DNA from: UBA10205 sp035289625
GTDB lineage: Archaea > Iainarchaeota > Iainarchaeia > Iainarchaeales > Iainarchaeaceae
DNA: 28,758 bases
NCBI GenBank assembly: GCA_035289625.1
Contig: DATDWP010000012.1
Span: 1 to 28,758, forward strand
Direction: 5' to 3'
Positions within the stretch are counted from its first letter, which is position 1, and the number at the start of each line of letters is the position of its first letter. Below the pieces are notes generated by a model. It was not told the origin of the DNA and searched no databases. It saw only the letters and a program-made list of their open reading frames with translations. Both the position numbers and the translations under genes were made by a program. Below, one piece after another: positions 15,520 to 22,883 of the stretch.

Positions 15520-17190
15520 ATGAGCCTTCTACGCACTATAATACGCACCTTAGGCGGCATTTTAGGCAAAAAAAAGCCCGATTCGACAAAACCTGCCCAA
15601 ACAATATCTACAGATAAGATAGCTGGGCAAAAAGAGCAGTCCCCTACAGCAAAAGAGCCGGAAAAAGGCAAGGAGCAGCAGATAGTGGTAGCTAAAATAG
15701 AGCAGATTAGAAATCCCAAAAAACATCACAAAAGGGCAAAAAAAGAAGGTGGCAGGGACATCAAGAAGCTCAAAACGACCCTGCATAGGCTTGAGCGGGA
15801 AGTCCTAACACTTCGCAAAAAAGTTAAAGAGAGGCAAATGAACCCAAAAAAAGCCCTCACAAATGTAAAAAATATTTACAATAGGATAATTACGCAAGAT
15901 AGCGATATAGAAGAGCAGATAAGTGGGACCAAATCCTTGATGAAGGGTTTGCAGAAAAACCTTGCACAAAAGAAAATAAACGAACGGGAATTTAAGGCAA
16001 GAATGCAGCAGCATCGCGAAAATCTCTCTTTACTAAATATTCATAAAAAAGGCTTATTGAGCCAGAAGAGTGAACTCAAAAGCGCTACATTGCAACTGCC
16101 GCTAAAATCACCGATAAATCTTGAAAAGCTCTCGCGCGAAAAAAATTTGAGATCCCTTCTAGCAAGAGAACCCGGAACTCTTGAAAAAATTGCAATAGCG
16201 CAGCGATCAACTCCGCGAAGAGCCATTGCGCTATCATCAATTGCAAAAAAAATACCACGCACTTCAAAATATTTACAGGAAATTCAAGAACAGAGAACCA
16301 AAAGATCACAACCAAGACCGGTAGAAATATACGAGGTCCCACAACAGCAGGTGAAATATTCCCAAACAAAAACAACGGAGAATGTATTTGAAGAGGTGCC
16401 GCAAAAAATTTCATATGCAAAAAATACCAAAAAATCCGTGCAAAAAGAAGTAAAAGAAGTTTATGAGAAGCCACAAATCCCTGTGCCTTCTGATCAAATG
16501 GCCCCAGATCGGCAGGTCAGTTCTGCAATGCCGCAGAAAAAAGTTGAGCAGCAGCGAGTTGAAGAGCACAAAGAAGAAGCTGAAAAAATCGAAAAGAGTT
16601 TTCCGCAGATAAGTGATTCTAAAAAAATAAATGCTTTTTTAGAGCAGAAAGCTGCCGGAAAAATAAATGAAGGGAAACTGGTAGAACTTGAGGCAAAAGT
16701 TGACCTTCTGATGGAAAAATACAAAATCCCGGAAAAGGAGTTGGAGGAAAAGTTCGGCAAAGTGAATACAAGCAATGTTCTCGAATCAATTGGAAGGCTC
16801 ATAAATTTAATAGAACTTGAAAGGGATGCGAATGCAAAAATAAAACCGGAAAAAATACAAACAGCACTCCCGGTAACCGAGAATGCAAAACAGGTTGAAG
16901 AGGTAGTCGGGATTGCAACGGAAATCAAAAAGCACCGGATTGTAACTGATTTTGACAAGCTCATAACCCTTCTTGTGCAAAAGGGGAGGATGAAATTTAC
17001 TGACATTGCAAAAGAGCTCTCAATCAGCATGGATAAAGTCGAGGAGTGCTGCAGGATACTCCAACAGGAAAAATTAATAGAGGTTGTATACCCGCCGTTT
17101 GGGGACGCGCTTGCACAAACGCTAGAGTATAGGCAAAAAATGGAGCTTGAGAAAATAAAGAAAAAAATGCAGGGTGGTAAGGGTGGTTGA
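15520..17190 (+). CDS. Coiled-coil protein with C-terminal winged helix, partner of the secretion ATPase
   Basis: 556 residues, cytosolic. The first 18 residues form a possible amphipathic helix (MSLLRTIIRTLGGILG). Residues about 75-195 are long charged helices likely to form coiled coil (KKLKTTLHRLEREVLTLRKK). About 270-370 is a disordered, Gln/Glu/Lys-rich linker, and about 370-440 is helical again. A winged helix-turn-helix fold (about 475-540) follows: FDKLITLLVQKGRMKFTDIA, ELSISMDKVEECCRIL, and the wing KLIEVVYPPFGDA. Its end overlaps the ATPase start by 17 bases, so the two are translationally coupled. Winged helices in such proteins may bind protein or DNA; which one applies here is not visible. 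No named family was recognised for the whole protein. A scaffold or regulator of the motor is inferred from position. Confidence 0.72.
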   Translation: MSLLRTIIRTLGGILGKKKPDSTKPAQTISTDKIAGQKEQSPTAKEPEKGKEQQIVVAKIEQIRNPKKHHKRAKKEGGRDIKKLKTTLHRLEREVLTLRKKVKERQMNPKKALTNVKNIYNRIITQDSDIEEQISGTKSLMKGLQKNLAQKKINEREFKARMQQHRENLSLLNIHKKGLLSQKSELKSATLQLPLKSPINLEKLSREKNLRSLLAREPGTLEKIAIAQRSTPRRAIALSSIAKKIPRTSKYLQEIQEQRTKRSQPRPVEIYEVPQQQVKYSQTKTTENVFEEVPQKISYAKNTKKSVQKEVKEVYEKPQIPVPSDQMAPDRQVSSAMPQKKVEQQRVEEHKEEAEKIEKSFPQISDSKKINAFLEQKAAGKINEGKLVELEAKVDLLMEKYKIPEKELEEKFGKVNTSNVLESIGRLINLIELERDANAKIKPEKIQTALPVTENAKQVEEVVGIATEIKKHRIVTDFDKLITLLVQKGRMKFTDIAKELSISMDKVEECCRILQQEKLIEVVYPPFGDALAQTLEYRQKMELEKIKKKMQGGKGG

Positions 17191-18688
17191 GAGGCTCTTA
17201 AAAGAGTATGAAATAGAGTCTGAAGGAATAAAGCTTGGCGTCAAAATAATTTATGCTGACGGGCAGTTTGTGCGCAGCTATGTTCTTGATATCCCTGAGT
17301 ACGGCACAGGCACAAAGGCGCTACTTGATAATCTCAAGCACGAAATAATAATGGATTCGAGCATTAAAGCCGAAAAGTTCCTTGACTCAAAATTTATAGG
17401 GGTGCTAAAAGAGCAATTCCGCTCAAAAGCGCTGGTGATGCTAAAAAAAGAGCTCCCGCAAGCAGATGATTATACAAAAAATTCACTTGTTGGAATTCTA
17501 CTAACAGAAATGCTCGGGCTTGGGAAAATCGAACTTTTGCTAGCCGATGGGAACCTTGAAGAGATTGTGATAAACCATGCCCAAGAACCGGTGTGGGTGT
17601 ATCATAAGGAGTTTGGATGGCTGCGCACCAATGTTTGGGCGGATAGTGAGGAGCAGATCCAAAACTTTGCAAATATTATTGCAAGAAGAAGCGGCAAGCA
17701 GATAACAATCCTAAACCCGCTGCTAGACACACACCTTGTCAGCGGTGACCGTGCCAATGCAACGCTTTTTCCGGTAAGCGGAAAAGGCAACACAATTACT
17801 ATTAGAAGGTTTAGAAGGGACCCTTGGACGGTTACTGATCTAATAAAAAACAAAACAACAACAAGCGAAGTGATGGCACTCGTCTGGATGTGCATCCAGT
17901 ACGAAATGAACATGATACTCTCAGGTGGAACTGCATCTGGAAAAACCAGTTTTATGAACGTGTGCTTGCCATTTATCCAGCCAAATCACCGTATCATTAC
18001 TATTGAAGATACAAGAGAATTATCAATTCCGGATTTTTTGCACTGGGTCCCCATGACAACACGCGAACCTAATGCTGAAGGCAAGGGAGGCGTTGCGATG
18101 ATTGATTTGCTTGTGAATTCCCTAAGGCAACGCCCGGATAGGATAATTGTAGGCGAAACAAGAAGGCAGAGCGAAGCTGAAGTGATGTTTGAGGCAATGC
18201 ACACTGGGCACAGTGTATACACTACATTCCATGCAAATACAGCTGAGGAAACCATCCGCAGGTTTACAAATCCCCCAATAGATATCCCTCCGACAGTTCT
18301 GGATTCGGTGCACCTAAATGTTGTAATGTTTAGAAATAGAAGGCTTGGGGTCAGAAGGGTTTTGCAGGTTGCGGAGTTCATCCCAGAAAAACGCGGAAAT
18401 GAAGAGACGTTGAAAGCAAATACGCTCTATAGGTGGAGGGCAGCTGATGATAGCATTGAAAAGGATTCTGAAAGTATCCGCCTCTTTGATGAGCTCTCAA
18501 TGCACACTGGCCTTACTTATGATGAAATTCACAAAGAGCTGCGCTCTAAAGAGAAAATACTTGATTGGATGGTGGGGAATGAATTGCGCAGCTTAAATGA
18601 TGTGGGCAAAGTTATGGCCAAATATTATATTGATAAAAATGAAATAATTAAATTAATGGAAGAGAACAAAAAACCTGATTTCACATGA
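17174..18688 (+). CDS. Type II/IV secretion system ATPase (TadA/ArlI/VirB11 family)
   Basis: The hexameric cytosolic ATPase that powers pilin assembly through the TadC-like platform. The 504 residues carry an N-terminal domain (about 1-200) and a C-terminal RecA-like domain. In order: Walker A GGTASGKTSF near 250, aspartate box TIEDTRELSIPDF, Walker B RPDRIIVGETRR, and histidine box AMHTGHSVYTTFHAN. RRFRRDPWTVTDLI before the P-loop is the usual archaeal TadA/ArlI segment. The start is GTG at 17174, with a GTG three codons later (17183) as alternative; GGGTGG runs lie just upstream. The gene overlaps the coiled-coil/winged-helix gene (17 bases) and the first tadC-like gene (ATGA, 4 bases). No retraction ATPase was seen. 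Confidence 0.94.
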   Translation: MVRVVERLLKEYEIESEGIKLGVKIIYADGQFVRSYVLDIPEYGTGTKALLDNLKHEIIMDSSIKAEKFLDSKFIGVLKEQFRSKALVMLKKELPQADDYTKNSLVGILLTEMLGLGKIELLLADGNLEEIVINHAQEPVWVYHKEFGWLRTNVWADSEEQIQNFANIIARRSGKQITILNPLLDTHLVSGDRANATLFPVSGKGNTITIRRFRRDPWTVTDLIKNKTTTSEVMALVWMCIQYEMNMILSGGTASGKTSFMNVCLPFIQPNHRIITIEDTRELSIPDFLHWVPMTTREPNAEGKGGVAMIDLLVNSLRQRPDRIIVGETRRQSEAEVMFEAMHTGHSVYTTFHANTAEETIRRFTNPPIDIPPTVLDSVHLNVVMFRNRRLGVRRVLQVAEFIPEKRGNEETLKANTLYRWRAADDSIEKDSESIRLFDELSMHTGLTYDEIHKELRSKEKILDWMVGNELRSLNDVGKVMAKYYIDKNEIIKLMEENKKPDFT

Positions 18689-19575
18689 GCGAACTAAAAA
18701 TACCCTTTGCCCCGCTGCCCGCGCAAACACTGCGCAACATTGCAAGGCGATTTGTGGGCATCGGAAGCAGGTTTGCAAAACTCTCCCCTTCACTAGAGGA
18801 GGAACTTGACAGGGCACAACTATACATTAGCAAGAATGAGTACGGCGCGATAATGTTTTTGATGAGCACTTTTTATTTTATTCTTGCAACACTTATAACT
18901 TTTGCATTTGCACAAAAATTCGCCCCGGAAAATGCAATAGTGCTCTCATTAATTGTTGGGGTTTTATTTTCGGGGCTAATACTTTTCCAGCTCGTATTCT
19001 ATCCCAAAGTGATTTTGAAAAAAAAGATCAGGGACCTTGAGAGGAATTTGGTCTTTGCCCTGCGAACAATACTTGTCGAAATAAAATCTGGGGTTACAAT
19101 GTTTGATGCGATAAATATTGTTGCGGAAGGGGATAATGGGGAAGTTAGCAGGGAATTTAAAAGGGCGGTGCAAAATATCCAGACAGGAGAATACCAAAAT
19201 GAGGCCCTTGAATATTTAGCTGAAAAAAACCCCTCGCTCCATTTCAGAAGGGCTATTTGGCAACTTGTTAATGGGCTAAAAGCTGGATCGGATACTAGTG
19301 TTGTAATGCAAGCGCTTGTTGAAAACCTCTCAAAAGAGAAGTCAAACCAGGTCAGAAAGTACGGGAACTCTCTCAAATTGCTCTCTTTATTATACATGAT
19401 GCTTGGGGCAATAATACCAGCGCTCGGGCTCACTTTTCTTATAATACTTTCAACCTTTCCGCAGATTGCAATTACTGATACGATATTTTGGGGAATGCTG
19501 GGGTTTATTGTAGTTGGCCAATTCATGTATCTTGGTATCATAAAATCCTCAAGGCCAACCCTTCTTGGTGATTGA
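18685..19575 (+). CDS. TadC/ArlJ-like platform membrane protein, first copy
   Basis: 296 residues of the type II secretion F-domain family, the inner platform on which the ATPase acts. Two membrane helices come first (YGAIMFLMSTFYFILATLIT and a second at about 83-107). A cytosolic helical T2SSF domain (about 110-225) follows, with RNLVFALRTILVEIKSGVTM, the usual L-x-x-G-x-s-m/f motif. Two more helices (about 233-258, 267-287) complete it. The ATG overlaps the ATPase stop (ATGA), so translation is coupled. Having two separate single-domain copies, this one and the next, follows the TadB/TadC arrangement of Tad pili rather than the single ArlJ of archaella. Confidence 0.88.
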   Translation: MSELKIPFAPLPAQTLRNIARRFVGIGSRFAKLSPSLEEELDRAQLYISKNEYGAIMFLMSTFYFILATLITFAFAQKFAPENAIVLSLIVGVLFSGLILFQLVFYPKVILKKKIRDLERNLVFALRTILVEIKSGVTMFDAINIVAEGDNGEVSREFKRAVQNIQTGEYQNEALEYLAEKNPSLHFRRAIWQLVNGLKAGSDTSVVMQALVENLSKEKSNQVRKYGNSLKLLSLLYMMLGAIIPALGLTFLIILSTFPQIAITDTIFWGMLGFIVVGQFMYLGIIKSSRPTLLGD

Positions 19576-19577
19576 AA

Positions 19578-20570
19578 ATGTATGCGCGGCTATCAAACGT
19601 TATACCACAATCAATTCTTGACAAATTCCGCAAGCAACTAGCATACAACCACATAAGGGTTGATGAGAGAAAATTTGTGGGCTTCCTTTTGATATATAGT
19701 ATTTTGCTCGGACTTGGGATTAGTTTTAATTTGCAGCTCTTTTTTGGGATAAATGTCCTTATAGGGTTTGTGGTTTGCGCAGTTGGAATATTTGGGCTTG
19801 CCTACGTTATTCTAAAAACGCGCTCTGAATCGCGCGGAAAATTTGTGGAGAGCATTCTTCCTGACGCGCTCCAACTCATAGCTTCGAACATGAAAAGCGG
19901 CCTTACAACTGAGCGCTCTCTTTTTGTTGCAGGTAGGTCGGAATTTGGCCCTCTGCAAGATGAGTTGAAAAAAGCAAGTAAGCGCATCTCATCTGGCGAG
20001 AGAATCGAAGACGCACTTAGCGGAATTAGCGAGGGGATAAATTCACCTACGCTAGCAAAAACACTCTGGCTAATTTCCCGCGGAATAAAAAGCGGTGGAC
20101 AAATTGCTGATCTTCTCTTCCAGCTAGCAGATGATCTAAAAGGCCAGCAGGCAATAGAGGAGGAGACCAAATCAAATATTTCCATCTATATTCTTCTAAT
20201 ATTATTTTCAGCAGTGTTCGGAGCGCCGGTTCTATTTGGGGTCAGCTCTTTTATTGTGCAGGTACTATCAAAACAATTAGCATCAACCCCTACAATTGAT
20301 GCCAGCAGCCTTCCTTCAAATTCAAACCTTGGCCCAATTACAGGGTTTGCCTCAGGGTCAAAGAGCCAGGTCACGCCGGATTTTATAATGTTCTTTTCGA
20401 TTGTGACCCTCTTTTTTACCACGGTATTTTCATGCATTACAATAGGTGTAATTAATACGGGAAAGGAAATCAACGGGTTAAAGTACATCATCCCGCTTCT
20501 AATAGTTGCATTTATTGCATTTTTTGCAGTAAGGGCAGTGTTGCAGGCAGTGTTTGGAAACCTTACGTGA
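19578..20570 (+). CDS. TadC/ArlJ-like platform membrane protein, second copy
   Basis: 330 residues, second T2SSF-family platform protein. Two membrane helices lie at about 33-80. The cytosolic domain carries SILPDALQLIASNMKSGLTT and LWLISRGIKSGGQIADLLFQ, and three hydrophobic segments follow at about 200-228, 270-293 and 303-327. An extracellular Ser/Pro-rich loop of about 40 residues (235-270) separates the first two of these. ATG at 19578 is chosen over TTG at 19572 because GGTG lies seven bases before it. The gene starts two bases after the first copy ends. It probably forms a heteromeric platform with it. Confidence 0.88.
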   Translation: MYARLSNVIPQSILDKFRKQLAYNHIRVDERKFVGFLLIYSILLGLGISFNLQLFFGINVLIGFVVCAVGIFGLAYVILKTRSESRGKFVESILPDALQLIASNMKSGLTTERSLFVAGRSEFGPLQDELKKASKRISSGERIEDALSGISEGINSPTLAKTLWLISRGIKSGGQIADLLFQLADDLKGQQAIEEETKSNISIYILLILFSAVFGAPVLFGVSSFIVQVLSKQLASTPTIDASSLPSNSNLGPITGFASGSKSQVTPDFIMFFSIVTLFFTTVFSCITIGVINTGKEINGLKYIIPLLIVAFIAFFAVRAVLQAVFGNLT

Positions 20571-20574
20571 AATT

Positions 20575-20721
20575 ATGAAACGCAACCCCCCGCGGCAAGC
20601 GCTATTTTATCAGCAAAGAGTTGAGCGAAATATTGGAAAGGCAAGAGAAAAATTTGGAGTGGAGATTGAGAAAAATAGAAGAAAAGACTCGCATCCAAAT
20701 AACCCTTGGCAAATTTTTTAA
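20575..20721 (+). CDS. Possible 48-residue basic protein after the platform genes
   Basis: A short frame begins ATGAAACGCAAC four bases after the platform gene stop and ends TAA at 20719-20721. The product starts MKRNPPRQALFYQQRVERN and ends DSHPNNPWQIF. It is strongly basic and probably helical in the middle (GKAREKFGVEIEKNRRK). No ribosome-binding site stands out and no family was recognised. The close spacing to the operon is the main support; a chance frame cannot be excluded. The rest of the gap up to 20813 holds only the promoter of the next gene. Confidence 0.35.
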   Translation: MKRNPPRQALFYQQRVERNIGKAREKFGVEIEKNRRKDSHPNNPWQIF

Positions 20722-20782
20722 CGTATCCGGCTCTGCAAGTTCCGCTACCACAGTACATTTTTTATATGAAAAAACTGAAACA

Positions 20783-20794
20783 AAATATAAAACT
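20783..20794 (+). promoter_or_regulatory. TATA box for the VOC-family gene
   Basis: AAATATAAAACT is centred about 27 bp upstream of the ATG at 20814, predicting a leaderless transcript. This decides the start over an in-frame ATG at 20766. Confidence 0.55.
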
Positions 20795-20813
20795 TTTGGG
20801 CTATACTATTAGT

Positions 20814-21299
20814 ATGCAAAAAATCACTCCGTTTCTCTGGTTTGATAACCAAGCCCAGGATGCTGCAAAATTCTACACTTCTATTTTTAAAAATTCAAAA
20901 ATTTTAGGCACGGCGCGCTATGATGAGGAAGGGGCAAAGGTTTCAGGAAGGGCTGCGGGTTCAGTTATGACAGTTGAATTTGAAATTGAAGGGCAGCACT
21001 TCACTGCGCTAAACGGAGGCCAAATATTCAAATTCAATGAATCAATTTCGTTTGTAGTAAATTGCAAGGACCAAAAGGAAGTTGATTATTTTTGGGAAAA
21101 ACTATCTGAAGGCGGCGCTCAAGTTCAGTGCGGCTGGCTAAAAGACAAATACGGCATCTCATGGCAAGTTGTCCCCACAGCGTTAGGTGAGATGCTGCAG
21201 GATAAGGACAAGGAAAAGGCAAAAAGGGTAATGGCTGCAATGCTCAAAATGGTAAAAATTGATATAAAAGAGCTGCAAAAAGCATACAACGGAAAATAA
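20814..21299 (+). CDS. VOC-superfamily protein, PhnB / 3-demethylubiquinone methyltransferase-like domain
   Basis: 161 residues beginning MQKITPFLWFDNQAQDAAKF. This is the PF06983-type pattern: ITPFLWFDNQAQDAAKFYTSIFKNSKI, then GSVMTVEFEIEGQHFTALNGG, ISFVVNCKDQKEVDYFWEKL, and CGWLKDKYGISWQVVPTALGEML. These proteins are glyoxalase-fold dimers of mostly unknown substrate; despite the domain name there is no evidence for ubiquinone methylation. The family is common in bacteria and patchy in archaea. The ATG is set by the leaderless TATA spacing. It is convergent with the YdjM-like gene, with about 21 bp between. Confidence 0.87.
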   Translation: MQKITPFLWFDNQAQDAAKFYTSIFKNSKILGTARYDEEGAKVSGRAAGSVMTVEFEIEGQHFTALNGGQIFKFNESISFVVNCKDQKEVDYFWEKLSEGGAQVQCGWLKDKYGISWQVVPTALGEMLQDKDKEKAKRVMAAMLKMVKIDIKELQKAYNGK

Positions 21300-21320
21300 A
21301 ATCAAATAATTTCTACTTCT

Positions 21321-21797
21321 CTAATTTTGATTAAGGGTTCTGTGAATATCTTTGCGGAAAATTTTTAGAAGTAAAATTGCGCTCCCGAAAATAACAATTA
21401 GTGCAAGTGCTGCGCTTTGTTCTATTAATATTGGCCAGGAATGCTGCTCTTGGGAAAGCGGCCAAAAAAGTTTTACTGGCCAATTTGTAAAAATTACATC
21501 AGTGAGCGGGTGCAACATATAGCTAGAGGCAAATACGACAAAAGATTTGCCAAAATCCATTTTTGCTGCCCTTTTCAAAAAGAAGGCAAACAGCACCCCA
21601 AATATCACACCATAAATTAGAGGGTGTAAAAGCTCGTGGTGGATTGCATAGTACAAATCAAGATTGAATAGAATTGGCAATCCGTCAAGATCTGGCATCA
21701 TCCCTGCCCAAAAAGCAAGTGCTAAAAGGCGCTTATCTTTAGTGAAAAGTGCAACAATAAGAAAGGCAATTAGCCCATGGATTAGGGTAAATGGCAA
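21321..21797 (-). CDS. YdjM/DUF457-like membrane-bound metal-dependent hydrolase family protein
   Basis: 158 residues with four to five hydrophobic segments and the family's metal-site pattern GMMPDLDGLPI…YAIHHELLHPLIYG, followed by YMLHPLTDV. The family (PF04307) is predicted to be a membrane metal-dependent hydrolase; its substrate is unknown. The start is TTG at 21797, giving MPFTLIHGLIAFL, which matches the usual MPFTxxH opening. The upstream extension of the frame runs through the 3' end of the pilin gene and is not part of the protein. It begins four bases after the pilin stop codon, so it is probably co-transcribed with that pilin. Confidence 0.8.
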   Translation of the reverse strand: MPFTLIHGLIAFLIVALFTKDKRLLALAFWAGMMPDLDGLPILFNLDLYYAIHHELLHPLIYGVIFGVLFAFFLKRAAKMDFGKSFVVFASSYMLHPLTDVIFTNWPVKLFWPLSQEQHSWPILIEQSAALALIVIFGSAILLLKIFRKDIHRTLNQN

Positions 21798-21801
21798 AGT
21801 G

Positions 21802-22239
21802 CTACACTGCCCCTTTGCAGCTTGCAACTTCGGTGCGCGTAAAATCCCCATCAAAATAGGACATGTTGATATCAACTGTAACTGATCCTGAGAGCGGGGC
21901 ATTGGGTGCATTTATTGTTGCGCTAACCTGCTTATTTGTAGGGATTGATTGGCTCCCTGTATATTCATCTGAATTGGAAATGGCCCCTTGGTTAAAGCTG
22001 CCCTGCAAAGCTACATAGCCAAGGCCTCTTCCTGTCGTGTTGGTTATTTTTAGTTCAATTCCATCCTCATTTAGCGCAAAGTTATCTATTGGGAGTTTTG
22101 AAAACCCAGTGCAGGAGAATGGCCCTAATTGCGTTGGAGTGATCATGAAAACAAGTGCTGCAACAACTATTACTATTACAACAAGTGCCCAGCCATAAGT
22201 CATCAAATATTCAAGGGCACTTTGGGCTTTGGAATTCAT
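21802..22239 (-). CDS. Type IV pilin, class III signal peptide (paralogue 1)
   Basis: 145 residues beginning MNSKAQSALEYLMTYGWA: leader of five residues, cut before Q, glutamate at mature position 5, then the hydrophobic helix ALVVIVIVVAALVFMI. The head (about 110 residues) is beta-rich, with two cysteines (FSCTGF and ASCKGA) that could close one disulfide, and FALNEDGIELKITNTTGRGL in the middle. It is a paralogue of the next pilin. It is a likely substrate of the ATPase/platform operon 1.2 kb away, probably a structural pilin. ATG at 22239 lies about 26 bp from a TATA box, so the mRNA is likely leaderless. Confidence 0.88.
   Translation of the reverse strand: MNSKAQSALEYLMTYGWALVVIVIVVAALVFMITPTQLGPFSCTGFSKLPIDNFALNEDGIELKITNTTGRGLGYVALQGSFNQGAISNSDEYTGSQSIPTNKQVSATINAPNAPLSGSVTVDINMSYFDGDFTRTEVASCKGAV
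22156..22203 (-). repeat. 48-bp exact repeat, copy 1 (pilin signal region)
   Basis: These 48 bases are identical to 22690-22737, including all third codon positions, and encode most of the pilin signal/helix segment of paralogue 1. Confidence 0.85.
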
Positions 22240-22258
22240 AGTTCAAAATAGGAAGAGC

Positions 22259-22271
22259 AGATATATAATTA
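22259..22271 (-). promoter_or_regulatory. TATA box for pilin paralogue 1
   Basis: Minus-strand TAATTATATATCT is centred about 26 bp before the ATG at 22239. Confidence 0.55.
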
Positions 22272-22323
22272 ATTGGGGTTAAAAAAAGAAAAAGAAATTA
22301 GGAACCGAAAAGGTCCCCAATTA
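22270..22323. terminator. Inverted repeat with T-tract between the two pilin genes
   Basis: TAATTGGGG (22270-22278) and CCCCAATTA (22315-22323) are perfect 9-bp inverted arms around a 36-base centre. That centre is pyrimidine/T-rich on the minus strand (TTTCTTTTTCTTTTTTT). It lies seven bases beyond the stop of pilin paralogue 2 and just upstream of, and partly inside, the TATA region of paralogue 1. A terminator, or a terminator merged with an operator, is the simplest reading. Confidence 0.45.
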
Positions 22324-22329
22324 GTAAAT

Positions 22330-22782
22330 TTATGTGGTTATTGTTCCTTTACAGGTTCCTGTTGCTGACCTTGTGAAGTCACCGTCATTGTATGTTACAT
22401 TCAGGTCTGCGGTTACTGGACCTGCAACTAGAGAGCCTGGATCCAAAGTTACAGTGACTTCTGTATTTGCGCCAACTGTTACAATACTAGGATCGCTAGC
22501 GTACTGTGTTGTTCCTCCGTTGCTGAATGCACCCGCAAAGCTTACTATGCTAAGTGCCCTTCCTGTCTGGTTGGTTATTTTAAATTGCAACCCGGCAGCG
22601 TCGTCGAACTGGAAGTTTCCTATTGGAAGCTTCGTAAAGCCTGTACAGCCTTCTGTTCCGACTTGGCTTGGATTTATGAGAAACACCAATGCTGCAACAA
22701 CTATTACTATTACAACAAGTGCCCAGCCATAAGTCATAAGATACTCGAGAGCTGACTGACCTTTATTTCCTTTCAAAAACAT
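22330..22782 (-). CDS. Type IV pilin, class III signal peptide (paralogue 2)
   Basis: 150 residues beginning MFLKGNKGQSALEYLMTYGW: leader of eight residues, cut before Q, then the same hydrophobic helix as paralogue 1. The head shares its plan: EGCTGFTKLPIGNF early, LQFKITNQTGRAL in the middle, YNDGDFTRSATGTCKG at the end, with the same two-cysteine arrangement. ATG at 22782 has a strong GGAGGA six to nine bases upstream. Unlike most neighbours it has a real leader of about 50 bases, with a stem-loop, and a dyad flanking its TATA box. These point to strong, possibly controlled expression of a major pilin. Confidence 0.9.
   Translation of the reverse strand: MFLKGNKGQSALEYLMTYGWALVVIVIVVAALVFLINPSQVGTEGCTGFTKLPIGNFQFDDAAGLQFKITNQTGRALSIVSFAGAFSNGGTTQYASDPSIVTVGANTEVTVTLDPGSLVAGPVTADLNVTYNDGDFTRSATGTCKGTITT
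22690..22737 (-). repeat. 48-bp exact repeat, copy 2 (pilin signal region)
   Basis: Identical to 22156-22203. It encodes the signal/helix segment of pilin paralogue 2. Confidence 0.85.
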
Positions 22783-22810
22783 GCTTCATCCTCCTCTTTT
22801 GTAGCTTATA

Positions 22811-22829
22811 TTCGGCAATTGAAGCCGAA
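22811..22829 (-). promoter_or_regulatory. Stem-loop in the 5' leader of pilin paralogue 2
   Basis: TTCGGC and GCCGAA form a perfect 6-bp stem with a 7-base loop. It would begin about six bases after the predicted transcription start (near 22835) and end about 28 bases before the start codon, leaving the ribosome-binding site free. A role in mRNA stability or translation is inferred. Confidence 0.5.
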
Positions 22830-22852
22830 AAAGTTGCAATAATAAAGAACTT

Positions 22853-22883
22853 CCGAGTATTTAAAGCTTTTCGAGGGACTCGG
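22853..22883 (-). promoter_or_regulatory. TATA box of pilin paralogue 2 flanked by a CCGAGT dyad
   Basis: The TATA element CTTTAAATAC (22857-22866, minus strand) overlaps one arm of a 6-bp inverted repeat, CCGAGT (22853-22858) and ACTCGG (22878-22883). Dyads overlapping TATA/BRE are typical of archaeal regulator sites. No cognate regulator is evident. Confidence 0.45.

Noticed and set aside
16494..17030. Minus-strand 178-residue frame
   Set aside because: Antisense to the coiled-coil/winged-helix gene; Ser/Phe-rich composition is the mirror of a Lys/Glu-rich gene.
5000..17110. Shared pentapeptide PPFGD in the 251-residue protein and the winged-helix protein
   Set aside because: Surrounding sequence differs and no wider similarity was seen; treated as coincidence.
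20621..20812. Plus-strand 63-residue frame in the gap after the platform genes
   Set aside because: It runs through the TATA box of the VOC gene and overlaps the better-placed 48-residue frame.
22334..22732. Plus-strand 132-residue frame opposite pilin paralogue 2
   Set aside because: Antisense shadow of a clear pilin gene.
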